From NCBI GenBank assembly GCA_913062745.1, contig CAJXXJ010000092.1:1-9670 (forward strand): a stretch of 9,670 nucleotides of DNA, given 5' to 3'. The stretch comes from an uncultured Phaeodactylibacter sp. (GTDB lineage: Bacteria; Bacteroidota; Bacteroidia; Chitinophagales; Saprospiraceae). The notes beneath the pieces were generated by a model. It worked only from the letters and a program-made list of their open reading frames with translations, made no database searches and was not told the DNA's origin. The position numbers were made by a program, and so were the translations under genes. How positions within the stretch are numbered: the stretch's first letter is position 1; every line of letters begins with the position of its first letter. Below are positions 1 through 7,715 of the stretch, piece by piece.

Positions 1-3
1 GCT

Positions 4-11
4 TATATTCG
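4..11 (+). promoter_or_regulatory. possible -7 promoter element for the tricorn peptidase gene
   Basis: The octamer TATATTCG matches the Bacteroidota -7 consensus TAnnTTTG at all but one fixed position. It lies 23 bases before the ATG at 35, which would leave a short leader. The matching -33 TTG element would fall outside the window, so the call rests on one short motif in an AT-rich leader and is weak. Confidence 0.25.
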
Positions 12-34
12 TCCACATACCAAATTAAAAAACG

Positions 35-3000
35 ATGCGACGGGCACTACTGACCCTACTCACCACAACAGCATTCCTAAGCCTGCTGAACGCTCAGGCC
101 GAATCTCCGCTCTGGATGCGCTACCCGGCCATTTCGCCCAACGGGCAATCCATTGCTTTTAGCTACAAAGGGGACATCTACCTGGTGCCTGCCAGCGGCG
201 GGCTGGCTTACCCGGTTACTTTGCACGAAGCTAATGACTACGCCCCGGTCTGGTCGCCGGACGGCCGGCAGATTGCGTTCGCTTCCGCCCGTCACGGCAA
301 TGCGGACGTGTTCATCATGCCGGTGGGCGGAGGCGCTGCAAAGCGGTTGACTTACCACGCGGCGGGCGACCGGCCTTCCGCATTTACGCCGGATGGCAAG
401 CACCTTATCTTTTCCTCTGCCCGCCTCGATATTGCCAGCAATCAGCAGTTCCCTTCCGGTGTGCTGCCGGAGCTGTACCAGGTATCTGTTGAAGGAGGCA
501 CACCGCATCAGCTGCTGGCTGTTCCTGCCCTTGACGCTAAATTTGACAGCCGGGGGCAACGGCTTGTGTACCATGACCGAAAGGGGTACGAAGATGAATT
601 CCGGAAGCATCATACCTCTTCCGTGACGCGGGATGTCTGGCTGTACGATATGAAGGCAGACAGCTTCCGCCAACTGACCGAATTCGCGGGGGAAGACCGC
701 AACCCCGTTTTCATGCCCAATCAAAATACCATCTACTACCTGAGTGAAGAAAGCGGCAGTTTCAATGTATTCAAAATGCCGGTAGACCAGCCGATGATGC
801 GGGAACCGGTCACCACCTTCGACACCCATCCCGTGCGCTACCTCAGCGTAAGTGATAACGGGCTGCTTTGCTTCAGCTACAACGGCGAGCTGTATACCAT
901 GCGGGAAGGAGAAGAACCGCGCAAAGTGCCGGTACAGATTGCCACCGGAGAGCGCTACAGTATGACCGAGCTGCACGCCGTAAAGGGTGGGGCTACCGAG
1001 CTCGCCCTTTCGCCCAACGGCAAAGAGGTAGCCTTTGTCTACCGGGGGGAAGTGTTCGTCAGCAGCGTGGTCGAAGGTACTACCCGCCGCATCACCCACA
1101 CTCCGGAGCAGGAGCGCAGCGTCTCCTTCAGCCCGGACGGCCGCCGCCTGCTCTACGCTACGGAGCGCGACAGCAGCTGGGACGTTTACCAGGCGAGCAT
1201 CAAACGGGAAGAAGAGCCTTACTTTTTCAATGCTACCCTGATAGCGGAAAGCCCGGTGGTCAATACCCCGGCCGATGAGTTTCAGCCGGCCTACGCGCCG
1301 AATGGCGAAGAAGTGGCTTTCTTAGAGGAACGGACCACCCTGCGCGTCATTAACCTGAAAAATAAAGCGGTGCGCACAGTACTGCCCGGCGACCGCAATT
1401 ATTCCTACAGCGATGGCGATCAGCATTACGAATGGTCGCCTGACAGCAAGTGGCTGTTAGTGGAGTTTTTGCAGCCTGAACAGTGGATTTCGCAGGCCGG
1501 CCTGGTCCGGGCAGACGGCAGCGGCGAGGTGACTGACCTGACACACAGCGGCTACGGTGCGAACCGGCCGCAGTGGATGATGGACGGGCAGATGATGCTG
1601 TGGTTCTCCAACCGCGACGGGCAGAAAAACCACGGCAGCTGGGGCGGGGAAGCAGATGCCTATGCCTTGTTCTTCACGCAGGAAGCCTATGACCGCTTCC
1701 AATTGGACGAGGAGGCATACCGCCTGCTAAAAGAGCAGGAGGAAGAAGCGGAAGAAAAGGACGATGCAGCGGATGCCGAAGACAAAGAGGAGGAAGCAGC
1801 GCCGCTTAAGCTGGAGCTGGAAGATATCGACGACCGCCGCGTGCGGCTCACCATTCATTCTTCTGACCTGAGCGATGCCTACGTGAACGACGAAGGGACC
1901 AAGCTCTACTATCTGGCCCGCTTTGAAAAAGGCTACGACCTTTGGGAAACCGACCTGAAGAGCAGGGAGACCAAAATACTGGCCAAGCTCAACAGCCCCT
2001 CCGGCAGTGCTCTGATTCCGGACAAGGAGGGCAAGCACCTCTTTCTGCTCGCCGGCGGCAGCATTAAAAAAGTCAACCTGGAATCCGGAGAAGCGGAAGG
2101 CATCGGCATCGACGGAGAAATGACCGTGGACGCACAGGCGGAGCGCGCTTACCTCTTTGAGCACGTTTGGCGGCAGGTGGACAAGAAGTTCTACAAACCG
2201 GAGCTGCACGGTACAGACTGGGATATGTACGTGGACAACTACCGCCGTTTTCTCCCCCACATCAACAACAATCAGGACTTTGCGGATATGCTGAGCGAAC
2301 TGCTGGGCGAGCTCAATGCTTCCCACACCGGTGCCCGCTACCGCCCGGACAAATCCGATGGCGATCAAACGGCTTCCCTGGGCCTTTACTACGACGAAGA
2401 TTACGAGGGCGACGGCATGCGCATCACGGAAGTCATGGACAAGGGGCCTGCGGACAAGGACGGCGCGCGCATAGCGGCCGGCCACATCATAGAAGCCGTC
2501 AACGGGCAGGAACTGCAGGGCACGGTGAACTTCTACAGCCTGCTCAACCGGCAGGCCGGCAAGCCGATGCTGCTTCAGCTGTACGACCCGCAGAATAAAG
2601 AACGCTACGAAGCCCGCGTGGAGCCCATCAGCAGCGGCGCGGAGAATCAGCTGCGCTACGAGCGCTGGGTGGAAAACTGCCGGGATATCGTGGATTCGCT
2701 GTCTGGCGGCCGCATCGGCTACGTGCACGTACGCGGTATGAACGACGAAAGTTACCGCACCGTATACGACGAGGTGCTGGGCCGGCACGCCAGCAAGGAA
2801 GCCCTGGTAGTGGACACCCGCTTCAACGGGGGCGGCTGGCTGCACGATGACCTGGCGACTTTTCTCAGCGGCGAGCCCTACGTCACCCTGATGCCCCGCG
2901 GCCAGAACCTGGGCAGTGAACCCCTCAGCAAGTGGAGCAAGCCCTCCGTAGTGGTCATGAGCGAGAGCAATTACTCCGATGCGCATATGTTCCCTTACGC

Positions 3001-3268
3001 TTACAAAGCCCTCGGTATTGGCAAGCTGGTGGGGATGCCGGTGCCGGGTACCGCTACTGCCGTCTGGTGGGAGCGCCTGCATACCGGCGACCTGATCTTT
3101 GGCATTCCGCAGGTTGGCGTGGTGACGAATGAGGGCGAATACCTCGAGAACAATCAGCTGGAGCCGGATATCCGGCAGCCTAATGAGCCGGGCAAAGTGC
3201 GGCAGGGCTACGATCAGCAACTGAAAGCCGCCGTCGATGAGCTGCTGCGGCAATTGGAACAAGAGTAA
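35..3268 (+). CDS. secreted tricorn-type serine peptidase (S41 family)
   Basis: This encodes a complete 1077-residue exported peptidase, close in length to archaeal tricorn. A signal peptide at residues 1-22 ends LNAQA, so it should act in the periplasm or beyond, unlike the cytosolic archaeal enzyme. Residues of about 25-690 are beta-propeller, with repeated SPDGRQIAF-like blades, interrupted by an acidic stretch at 567-587. A core domain follows, then a PDZ-like region at about 778-855 and the C-terminal catalytic domain. The tricorn tetrad is visible: Ser763-His764 in NASHTG, Ser981 in NYSDAH and Glu1038 in YLENNQLEPDI. A GGG loop at 932-934 would supply the oxyanion hole. Spacings between these residues nearly equal those of Thermoplasma tricorn (Ser745, His746, Ser965, Glu1023, from memory), so it should be active. 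Expected role: degrading peptides or misfolded envelope proteins. The ATG at 35 is chosen because it leads straight into the signal peptide. A terminator follows the stop codon. Confidence 0.95.
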   Translation: MRRALLTLLTTTAFLSLLNAQAESPLWMRYPAISPNGQSIAFSYKGDIYLVPASGGLAYPVTLHEANDYAPVWSPDGRQIAFASARHGNADVFIMPVGGGAAKRLTYHAAGDRPSAFTPDGKHLIFSSARLDIASNQQFPSGVLPELYQVSVEGGTPHQLLAVPALDAKFDSRGQRLVYHDRKGYEDEFRKHHTSSVTRDVWLYDMKADSFRQLTEFAGEDRNPVFMPNQNTIYYLSEESGSFNVFKMPVDQPMMREPVTTFDTHPVRYLSVSDNGLLCFSYNGELYTMREGEEPRKVPVQIATGERYSMTELHAVKGGATELALSPNGKEVAFVYRGEVFVSSVVEGTTRRITHTPEQERSVSFSPDGRRLLYATERDSSWDVYQASIKREEEPYFFNATLIAESPVVNTPADEFQPAYAPNGEEVAFLEERTTLRVINLKNKAVRTVLPGDRNYSYSDGDQHYEWSPDSKWLLVEFLQPEQWISQAGLVRADGSGEVTDLTHSGYGANRPQWMMDGQMMLWFSNRDGQKNHGSWGGEADAYALFFTQEAYDRFQLDEEAYRLLKEQEEEAEEKDDAADAEDKEEEAAPLKLELEDIDDRRVRLTIHSSDLSDAYVNDEGTKLYYLARFEKGYDLWETDLKSRETKILAKLNSPSGSALIPDKEGKHLFLLAGGSIKKVNLESGEAEGIGIDGEMTVDAQAERAYLFEHVWRQVDKKFYKPELHGTDWDMYVDNYRRFLPHINNNQDFADMLSELLGELNASHTGARYRPDKSDGDQTASLGLYYDEDYEGDGMRITEVMDKGPADKDGARIAAGHIIEAVNGQELQGTVNFYSLLNRQAGKPMLLQLYDPQNKERYEARVEPISSGAENQLRYERWVENCRDIVDSLSGGRIGYVHVRGMNDESYRTVYDEVLGRHASKEALVVDTRFNGGGWLHDDLATFLSGEPYVTLMPRGQNLGSEPLSKWSKPSVVVMSESNYSDAHMFPYAYKALGIGKLVGMPVPGTATAVWWERLHTGDLIFGIPQVGVVTNEGEYLENNQLEPDIRQPNEPGKVRQGYDQQLKAAVDELLRQLEQE

Positions 3269-3274
3269 AAGGAC

Positions 3275-3303
3275 AGCCGGGCGGCTCGGGCTGCCCGGCT
3301 TTT
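3275..3303 (+). terminator. intrinsic terminator after the tricorn peptidase gene
   Basis: AGCCGGGC (3275-3282) and GCCCGGCT (3293-3300) form a perfect 8-bp GC-rich stem with a 10-base loop. An A-rich stretch precedes it and TTTT (3300-3303) follows. It starts 7 bases after the peptidase stop codon. The T run ends one base before the next ATG at 3305, so the hairpin also occupies the place where that gene's ribosome-binding region would be. Confidence 0.75.
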
Positions 3304-3304
3304 A

Positions 3305-4927
3305 ATGATGAAAAAGAACGCATGGATTTCCACGGGCCTGTTGTGTCTCAGCTGGATTGCGGCAGCTCTGCTGGTTGGCTTTCGGGGCGATTTCCCGCTC
3401 AATGACGACTGGCAGTACGCCTATCCGGTACAGCAGCTGGTAGAGCAGGGGCAGCTAAAAATGATGGGCTACTTTTCCCCCAATATCCTGCTGCAGGTTT
3501 ACTGGGGCGCACTGTTTTGCGAATTGCCCGGAGGCTTTAGCTTCGAGCACTTGCGCATCTCCACCTGGGTAGCTGCCGGACTGGGCGGGCTGGCCGTTTA
3601 TCAGATACTCCGCTCGCTCGGCAAGCCGCAGTCCCTGGCATTATTGGGGACCTCGGCGGTACTGTTTAGCCCGATGTACTTCCACCTGTCCTTTTCCTTT
3701 ATGACGGATGTACCCTTCCTGGCGGTAGTGCTCTGGGCGGCCTGGGCGGCACTGCGGTTTCAGCAGCAGCGTTCGGGCGGCTGGCTGGCGCTGTTTGCGG
3801 GCCTGAGCATACTGGCGTATCTCAACCGGCAGCCGGGGGTATTACTGCTGCCGGCGCTGGCCGGTTGGTATGTACTGGATCAGCGCGCACGGCTGCATAG
3901 CTGGGTCTGGCTGCTTATCTCTTTACTGGCCGCTGCGGGTATTTACCTGGGCTACGAACGCCTGGCTAAACCGGCCCTGGGCATCGCAGATAATTTCCTG
4001 CCGGTTTCCGATCAGCTGCTGGGCGAGCTGCTGGCGGACCCGCTGCACAACCTGTCGGAAATGGCGCGGCGGGCCCTCAAAAGCTGGGTGTACCTCGGCT
4101 TTTTCAGCCTTCCGCTGATACCTTTTCTCCTGGATCCGATACGGCGCACGGGTATACTGCGTACCCGTCCGCTGCTGGTGGTACTGCTGGCCAACGGTGT
4201 CCTGCTGGCGGCACAGTATGCGGTGGGCAAAAACTTTCCCTACGGTGGGAATATCCTTTACAACTGGGGGCTTGGCCCGGAATTACTGGCCGATGTCTAC
4301 ACGCTGGGGCTGTCCCGGAATACGCCACAGTACCCGCTGCCGCTAATGGTGGGCACGGGCTACCTTAGCCAATTGTCGGCTACGGTGCTGAGCGTGCTGG
4401 CCTGGCAGCGTTGGCGTGTACTGCAGCCTTCGCATCGTGCATTTTTCACCTTCCTGCTCCTGCTCAATGCCGGCAACTTCCTCGTCATGTCGGTAACCGC
4501 CTTCTTCGACCGCTATATTTTGCTGAGCGTGCTGTCTGCCCTGCTGTTTTTTACCACTTTCGTGGAAAAGCCGAAGCCGCTCCGCCGGTACCTGCTCCTG
4601 CTGGTTTTTGGGCTGTTCAGCCTGCTGGCTACGCGCGACTACCTGGCCTGGAATCGGGCACGCGCTCAGGCCTACGAATGGCTTCAGGAAAAAGGGGTGG
4701 GCATCCGGCAGATGGACGCCGGCTACGAGTACAACGGGTGGTACAATTACCAGCGGGAGCGGCAGGAAGTGCCGGGGCAGTCCTGGTGGTGGGTCAATGA
4801 CGACCGCTGGATGATCGCCTTCGGGCCGGTGCCAGGCTACCGGGAGCTACAGCGCTTCCCCTTCCGGCGCTGGCTGTGGGCAGGGCAGCAGGATGATATC
4901 TTCGTCCTGGAGCGTCAGGAAAGGTGA
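3305..4927 (+). CDS. polytopic membrane glycosyltransferase, GT39/ArnT-like (GT-C fold)
   Basis: This 540-residue integral membrane protein is likely to transfer a sugar from a polyprenyl-phosphate donor on the outer face of the inner membrane. The acceptor cannot be told. A first membrane helix (about 8-26) leads into an outer loop with Asp29 and the motif PLNDDW, whose Asp34-Asp35 fits the acidic catalytic or metal-binding site of GT-C enzymes. A second loop carries Thr134-Asp135 (FMTDVPF), followed by LNRQPG at 173-178. About ten further hydrophobic segments follow, then a soluble tail from about 455 rich in Trp and Tyr. Length and topology suit the GT39/PMT-like group. The start is ATGATG, so initiation at 3308 is equally possible. 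No Shine-Dalgarno sequence is visible; a terminator hairpin sits immediately upstream. The downstream neighbour is convergent. The membrane class is secure; the exact family is inferred from motifs. Confidence 0.85.
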   Translation: MMKKNAWISTGLLCLSWIAAALLVGFRGDFPLNDDWQYAYPVQQLVEQGQLKMMGYFSPNILLQVYWGALFCELPGGFSFEHLRISTWVAAGLGGLAVYQILRSLGKPQSLALLGTSAVLFSPMYFHLSFSFMTDVPFLAVVLWAAWAALRFQQQRSGGWLALFAGLSILAYLNRQPGVLLLPALAGWYVLDQRARLHSWVWLLISLLAAAGIYLGYERLAKPALGIADNFLPVSDQLLGELLADPLHNLSEMARRALKSWVYLGFFSLPLIPFLLDPIRRTGILRTRPLLVVLLANGVLLAAQYAVGKNFPYGGNILYNWGLGPELLADVYTLGLSRNTPQYPLPLMVGTGYLSQLSATVLSVLAWQRWRVLQPSHRAFFTFLLLLNAGNFLVMSVTAFFDRYILLSVLSALLFFTTFVEKPKPLRRYLLLLVFGLFSLLATRDYLAWNRARAQAYEWLQEKGVGIRQMDAGYEYNGWYNYQRERQEVPGQSWWWVNDDRWMIAFGPVPGYRELQRFPFRRWLWAGQQDDIFVLERQER

Positions 4928-4934
4928 TTTTCAA

Positions 4935-5063
4935 ACCACTAGACAAAATGGATTTCATGAGTAAAAAGGATTGATTTTTGCGGGCTGCAGTTCCCGCCTT
5001 TAGGGGGCTAGGGGGCGTGCGGAGGCTGAAAAAATCAATCCCTTTTGAAAAATGTCTAGTAGT
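4935..5063. repeat. imperfect palindromic intergenic element between convergent genes
   Basis: Two sets of inverted arms are visible. Outer arms are ACTAGACA (4938-4945) and TGTCTAGT (5053-5060). Inner arms are GGATTGATTTTT (4968-4979) and AAAAATCAATCC (5030-5041), 12 of 12 bases complementary. The spacers between arms (22 and 11 bases) still share TTTCA and an A run, as if the left arm carries a small insertion. The 50-base centre contains a small GCGGG/CCCGC hairpin (4980-4997) and an exact 8-base tandem duplication, TAGGGGGC (5001-5008 and 5009-5016). It may be a bidirectional terminator for the flanking convergent genes, a dispersed palindromic repeat, or a MITE-like remnant flanked by CTAG. 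Confidence 0.6.
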
Positions 5064-5098
5064 GTGGGTGATTTTGCCGGCAGGCTTTCAGCAATAGC

Positions 5099-6334
5099 TT
5101 AATCCTCCAGCTCCTGTAAATGCCGGCGGCTGATGAAGCCGTGGTAAAAGCGCCCTTCGTTATCCTCCAGTAAAGCAGGGTGGCGCCCAAAATCGTACTC
5201 CGTGCAGCGGCGGGTGCATCGGAAGCTCGTTTTGTCCACCGCGATGGGCGCTACGACTTCTTCCAGCTCGGGCATAATCTCGTACAGCTCCTGCGGCAGG
5301 TCCGGGAGGATGAAATCAACATTTTGCCGGCCCTGCATCGCGCCCCATACGTGCCAGCTGGGGATGGGGCGGCCCTGCCCCAGGCTGTAGTAGTAGGAAA
5401 CGGCATAGTAATCGCCTTCCTCTTCCACTGCTGAAAAGGTGAAGCTCTTATTGGTAAGGCTGTCGAAATCTGATTCAAACAAAAAGGTATCCAGGCGCGC
5501 GGGCAGCTGGTCCAGGGTCTTAAAATAGGCTGTGCCCTCTTCCTGCAGCGCGGAAAGGCTGATCAAAACGGAATCAAAGCGTTCCCCCACCGGCACCTCC
5601 ACTTCAAGGCTGTCGGTATCGCCCATGCCCTGACGGCGGTAGTGCAAATAGTAGGGCGTACCTCCCTGATAGCCCTGAACGCTGCCGCTCCAGTCGGCGG
5701 AGTAGGGGAGGAGCAGAGGCGTGAAGGCTACGGAGTCTCCAAGCGCATCGGTTTGAATTTCAAACTCATTTTCCTCATCCATCGGCTGCATGTAGTAGCG
5801 GAAGTGGTCTTCATCCGGAAACTGCATCAGCGCGTAAATGCCGGTGCGCTCCAGTACGGAGCCCTTGATGCGAAGGCCGTCCCCGGTAATCCGGAATTCG
5901 GTGCGCCGCCCAAGCGGGCCCCGCAGCCTGACGCTGTTGATCCCCTCTACATCAGTCACATTGATATTTACAGTACGGAAATTCCGCCTCGGCCCCGTTT
6001 GTGTCTGCAGCGCTTCGATGCGGCAGCTGTCGGAGAGATTGGTGTAGGTGGAATTGCGAAAACTGTAGAAGCCATCGCGCTCCTCTTCCTCCACCAGGGT
6101 CAGCGCCAGTTGCTCGCCCCGCCGCCGCATTACTGAAAAACGATGAGGCTGCCCGTCTTCCAGCTTTCCGGCAAAAGTGAAATAACGAAGTACGCCGTAC
6201 TGATTGCTCACCAGTATAGCTTTCAGGCCGGGCCGTTCGAGCACACCCTGCTCCACTGTAAATTGCAATGGCTGAGCATTCAGGCTGACAGCGAAGGCGA
6301 CCAGGAGGAAGGGGATAAGGATGGCGCGCTGCAT
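5099..6334 (-). CDS. exported protein of unknown function, beta-rich
   Basis: I do not recognise a family. From the ATG at 6334 the protein has 411 residues and opens with a good signal peptide, MQRAILIPFLLVAFAVSLNAQ, so it is exported to the periplasm or beyond. An in-frame ATG at 6358 would add eight polar residues and overlap the upstream gene by 20 bases. The 6334 start is preferred because it puts the signal peptide at the N-terminus and leaves a 4-base gap. The mature part alternates short hydrophobic and polar stretches typical of beta-sandwich proteins, with no membrane helix or catalytic motif I can name. The only cysteine cluster is RCTRRC near residues 373-377. The tail is charged and lacks an obvious type IX sorting domain. 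It is almost certainly co-transcribed with the gene ending at 6339. It could be a lipid- or sugar-binding envelope protein, but nothing proves that. Confidence 0.8.
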   Translation of the reverse strand: MQRAILIPFLLVAFAVSLNAQPLQFTVEQGVLERPGLKAILVSNQYGVLRYFTFAGKLEDGQPHRFSVMRRRGEQLALTLVEEEERDGFYSFRNSTYTNLSDSCRIEALQTQTGPRRNFRTVNINVTDVEGINSVRLRGPLGRRTEFRITGDGLRIKGSVLERTGIYALMQFPDEDHFRYYMQPMDEENEFEIQTDALGDSVAFTPLLLPYSADWSGSVQGYQGGTPYYLHYRRQGMGDTDSLEVEVPVGERFDSVLISLSALQEEGTAYFKTLDQLPARLDTFLFESDFDSLTNKSFTFSAVEEEGDYYAVSYYYSLGQGRPIPSWHVWGAMQGRQNVDFILPDLPQELYEIMPELEEVVAPIAVDKTSFRCTRRCTEYDFGRHPALLEDNEGRFYHGFISRRHLQELED

Positions 6335-6338
6335 AAGC

Positions 6339-6815
6339 TTATTTTTTTGCGGTGTCAATCAATTTGGCCGGGCCGAAAATGTAGAATGGCATCTCTGCCT
6401 TCATCGGGAAGCGGTAGTCTTCGTAGAATTTCTCCACCAGCTTTTTCATCTTTTCTTCCTGCTTCTCTTCCAGTCCGCGCAGGTTATAGAAAAAGTACTC
6501 CAGCTCTGCATCTTCATTGAAGTAGAGGCGGAAAAAACCACGGTTGGCCTTGCCCCACTCGAAGCGCTTGTCATTGAGGTAAAGCGTCAGCTCATCGAGC
6601 ATAACCTGGTAGGTCTGCATCAAAGAGTCACGCATGCCCGGAAACGCACAGGTGTCCAGCTTGCCCCGGGTGTAGGCCGTCAGGTACTTTTCCCCCATTT
6701 CGTTGAAGTCATAACCGGCAGCTTTCGCTTCGGTGAAAGACATCACTTCCTGTGCCTGTGCAAAGCTCGCTGAACAGGCCAGCAGAGCCGCAATCCATAA
6801 AGATTTCAAACTCAT
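6339..6815 (-). CDS. small exported protein of unknown function
   Basis: This is a 158-residue protein with a clear export signal, MSLKSLWIAALLACSASFAQAQ. Cleavage after AQA is likely. A Cys at residue 14 (LLAC) resembles a lipobox only loosely, since the -2 residue is Leu, so a lipoprotein is the weaker alternative. The mature part looks mainly alpha-helical and charged, with an aromatic-rich stretch (RGFFRLYFNEDAELEYFFYNL) before a Lys/Glu-rich helix at about 115-132. I do not recognise the family. It is first in a two-gene unit: the second gene begins 4 bases beyond its stop codon, so the two products probably act together or in the same compartment. It is divergent from the beta-barrel gene at 6934 across a 118-base spacer that must hold promoters for both. 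I could not identify those promoters convincingly. Confidence 0.85.
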   Translation of the reverse strand: MSLKSLWIAALLACSASFAQAQEVMSFTEAKAAGYDFNEMGEKYLTAYTRGKLDTCAFPGMRDSLMQTYQVMLDELTLYLNDKRFEWGKANRGFFRLYFNEDAELEYFFYNLRGLEEKQEEKMKKLVEKFYEDYRFPMKAEMPFYIFGPAKLIDTAKK

Positions 6816-6933
6816 ATTGTATATCTGATTTTGATAATAACGCTAAGATAATCATCTGACTGAAAAACGAACATGCAGCAGGGCCTTCCGTTCAATAGAT
6901 GCCCCGGTATTCAAGCACGGAAAAAAACCATAA

Positions 6934-7680
6934 ATGAAACCACATATTTTTCTCACTACTGCTTTTTGCATACTGTTTTTGACGGCTATGTCTGCCCAAA
7001 GGGTATCGGATGCCGGAAATTTCATGATCGGAGGAACGATGGGCTTTTCCACTGCCAGTTCTTCGGTTGAAATCGTAAATTCCGGTACCTCCATCTCCAA
7101 CGAAGGGACCCGTGCCACCCAATTTAGCATCTCGCCCCGTATCGGTTACTTCGTTGCTGACCAGTTTTCAATTGGCATCGGCATGGACTACACGCTCAAC
7201 GAAATAGAAGAGCCGGTCGACCTTTCCGACCCGGATACCGAGTATGAGACGGAATACGACAGTGATTTATTGTTTGGACCTTTTTTCCGGTACTACCTGC
7301 CAGTAGGCGTGGACAAGGCCTTTTTCCTGCAAGCCAACTTCGGCTTCGGCAGCTCAGAGGACCAAATCCGCATCGATGAAGACCAACAAACGGTCTCCAA
7401 TGATGTCTTTGCGGCAAGCATTGGTCCCGGTTTCACCATCTACAGTACAGATGGGATCGGTATAGAAGCTATTGTCAATTACAACTGGGCACGCAGTAAT
7501 GCTACCTACAATTTTCAGGGCGAGAACAACGAAACAACCACCTTTACCAATCAGATTGATTTCTCAATCGGCTTTCAAATCTACTTCAACCGCCTGGAGC
7601 GGACAGAAGTGGGCAAAGCTGATACTAACCCGGGCATGATTGAAGAGTCGGAAGACGAAGATGGTGACCGCTTTTATTAA
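6934..7680 (+). CDS. outer-membrane beta-barrel protein, small OmpA/OmpW-like barrel
   Basis: This encodes a 248-residue protein with a signal peptide (about 1-22, ending AMSAQ). It is followed by alternating amphipathic beta-strands such as GNFMIGGTMGFSTAS, FSISPRIGYFVADQFSIGIGMDY, LLFGPFFRYYLPV and AFFLQANFGFGS. These fit a porin-like barrel of roughly eight strands in the outer membrane. The last strand, QIDFSIGFQIYFN (about 207-219), has the aromatic end recognised by the barrel assembly machinery. An unusual acidic extension of nearly 30 residues (ending EESEDEDGDRFY) follows it. Acidic loops occur near residues 95-107. The transported substrate, if any, cannot be told; such proteins are often structural or adhesive. 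It leads the plus-strand block, 35 bases ahead of the lipoprotein gene with no terminator between them. The AT-richer composition differs from the genes to the left. Confidence 0.88.
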   Translation: MKPHIFLTTAFCILFLTAMSAQRVSDAGNFMIGGTMGFSTASSSVEIVNSGTSISNEGTRATQFSISPRIGYFVADQFSIGIGMDYTLNEIEEPVDLSDPDTEYETEYDSDLLFGPFFRYYLPVGVDKAFFLQANFGFGSSEDQIRIDEDQQTVSNDVFAASIGPGFTIYSTDGIGIEAIVNYNWARSNATYNFQGENNETTTFTNQIDFSIGFQIYFNRLERTEVGKADTNPGMIEESEDEDGDRFY

Positions 7681-7715
7681 TCAAACTTAACTATAACCAC
7701 TTAAATCTAGGAACC

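Noticed and set aside
77..1099. 340-codon open frame on the minus strand inside the peptidase gene
   Set aside because: It lies wholly antisense to a gene with unmistakable domain structure. Its translation is low in recognisable motifs and rich in His, Arg and Val, as expected from the complement of GC-rich coding sequence.
1727..3262. 511-codon open frame on the minus strand inside the peptidase gene
   Set aside because: It is antisense to the catalytic half of the peptidase, including all the tetrad residues. The translation shows the same complement-type bias and no domain or export signal of its own.
5642..6136. 164-codon plus-strand frame opposite the 411-residue exported protein
   Set aside because: The minus-strand frame has a signal peptide and operon spacing, while this one has neither. 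It is best explained as a shadow frame.
6334..6358. Upstream ATG at 6358 as the start of the larger exported protein
   Set aside because: It would put MTPQKNKL before the signal peptide and overlap the previous gene by 20 bases. The ATG at 6334 gives a standard signal peptide.
6843..6850. TATCTTAG on the minus strand as a promoter for the exported pair
   Set aside because: It matches TAnnTTTG at all but one fixed position, but I found no TTG at the right distance upstream. One degenerate octamer in an AT-rich spacer is too little to annotate.
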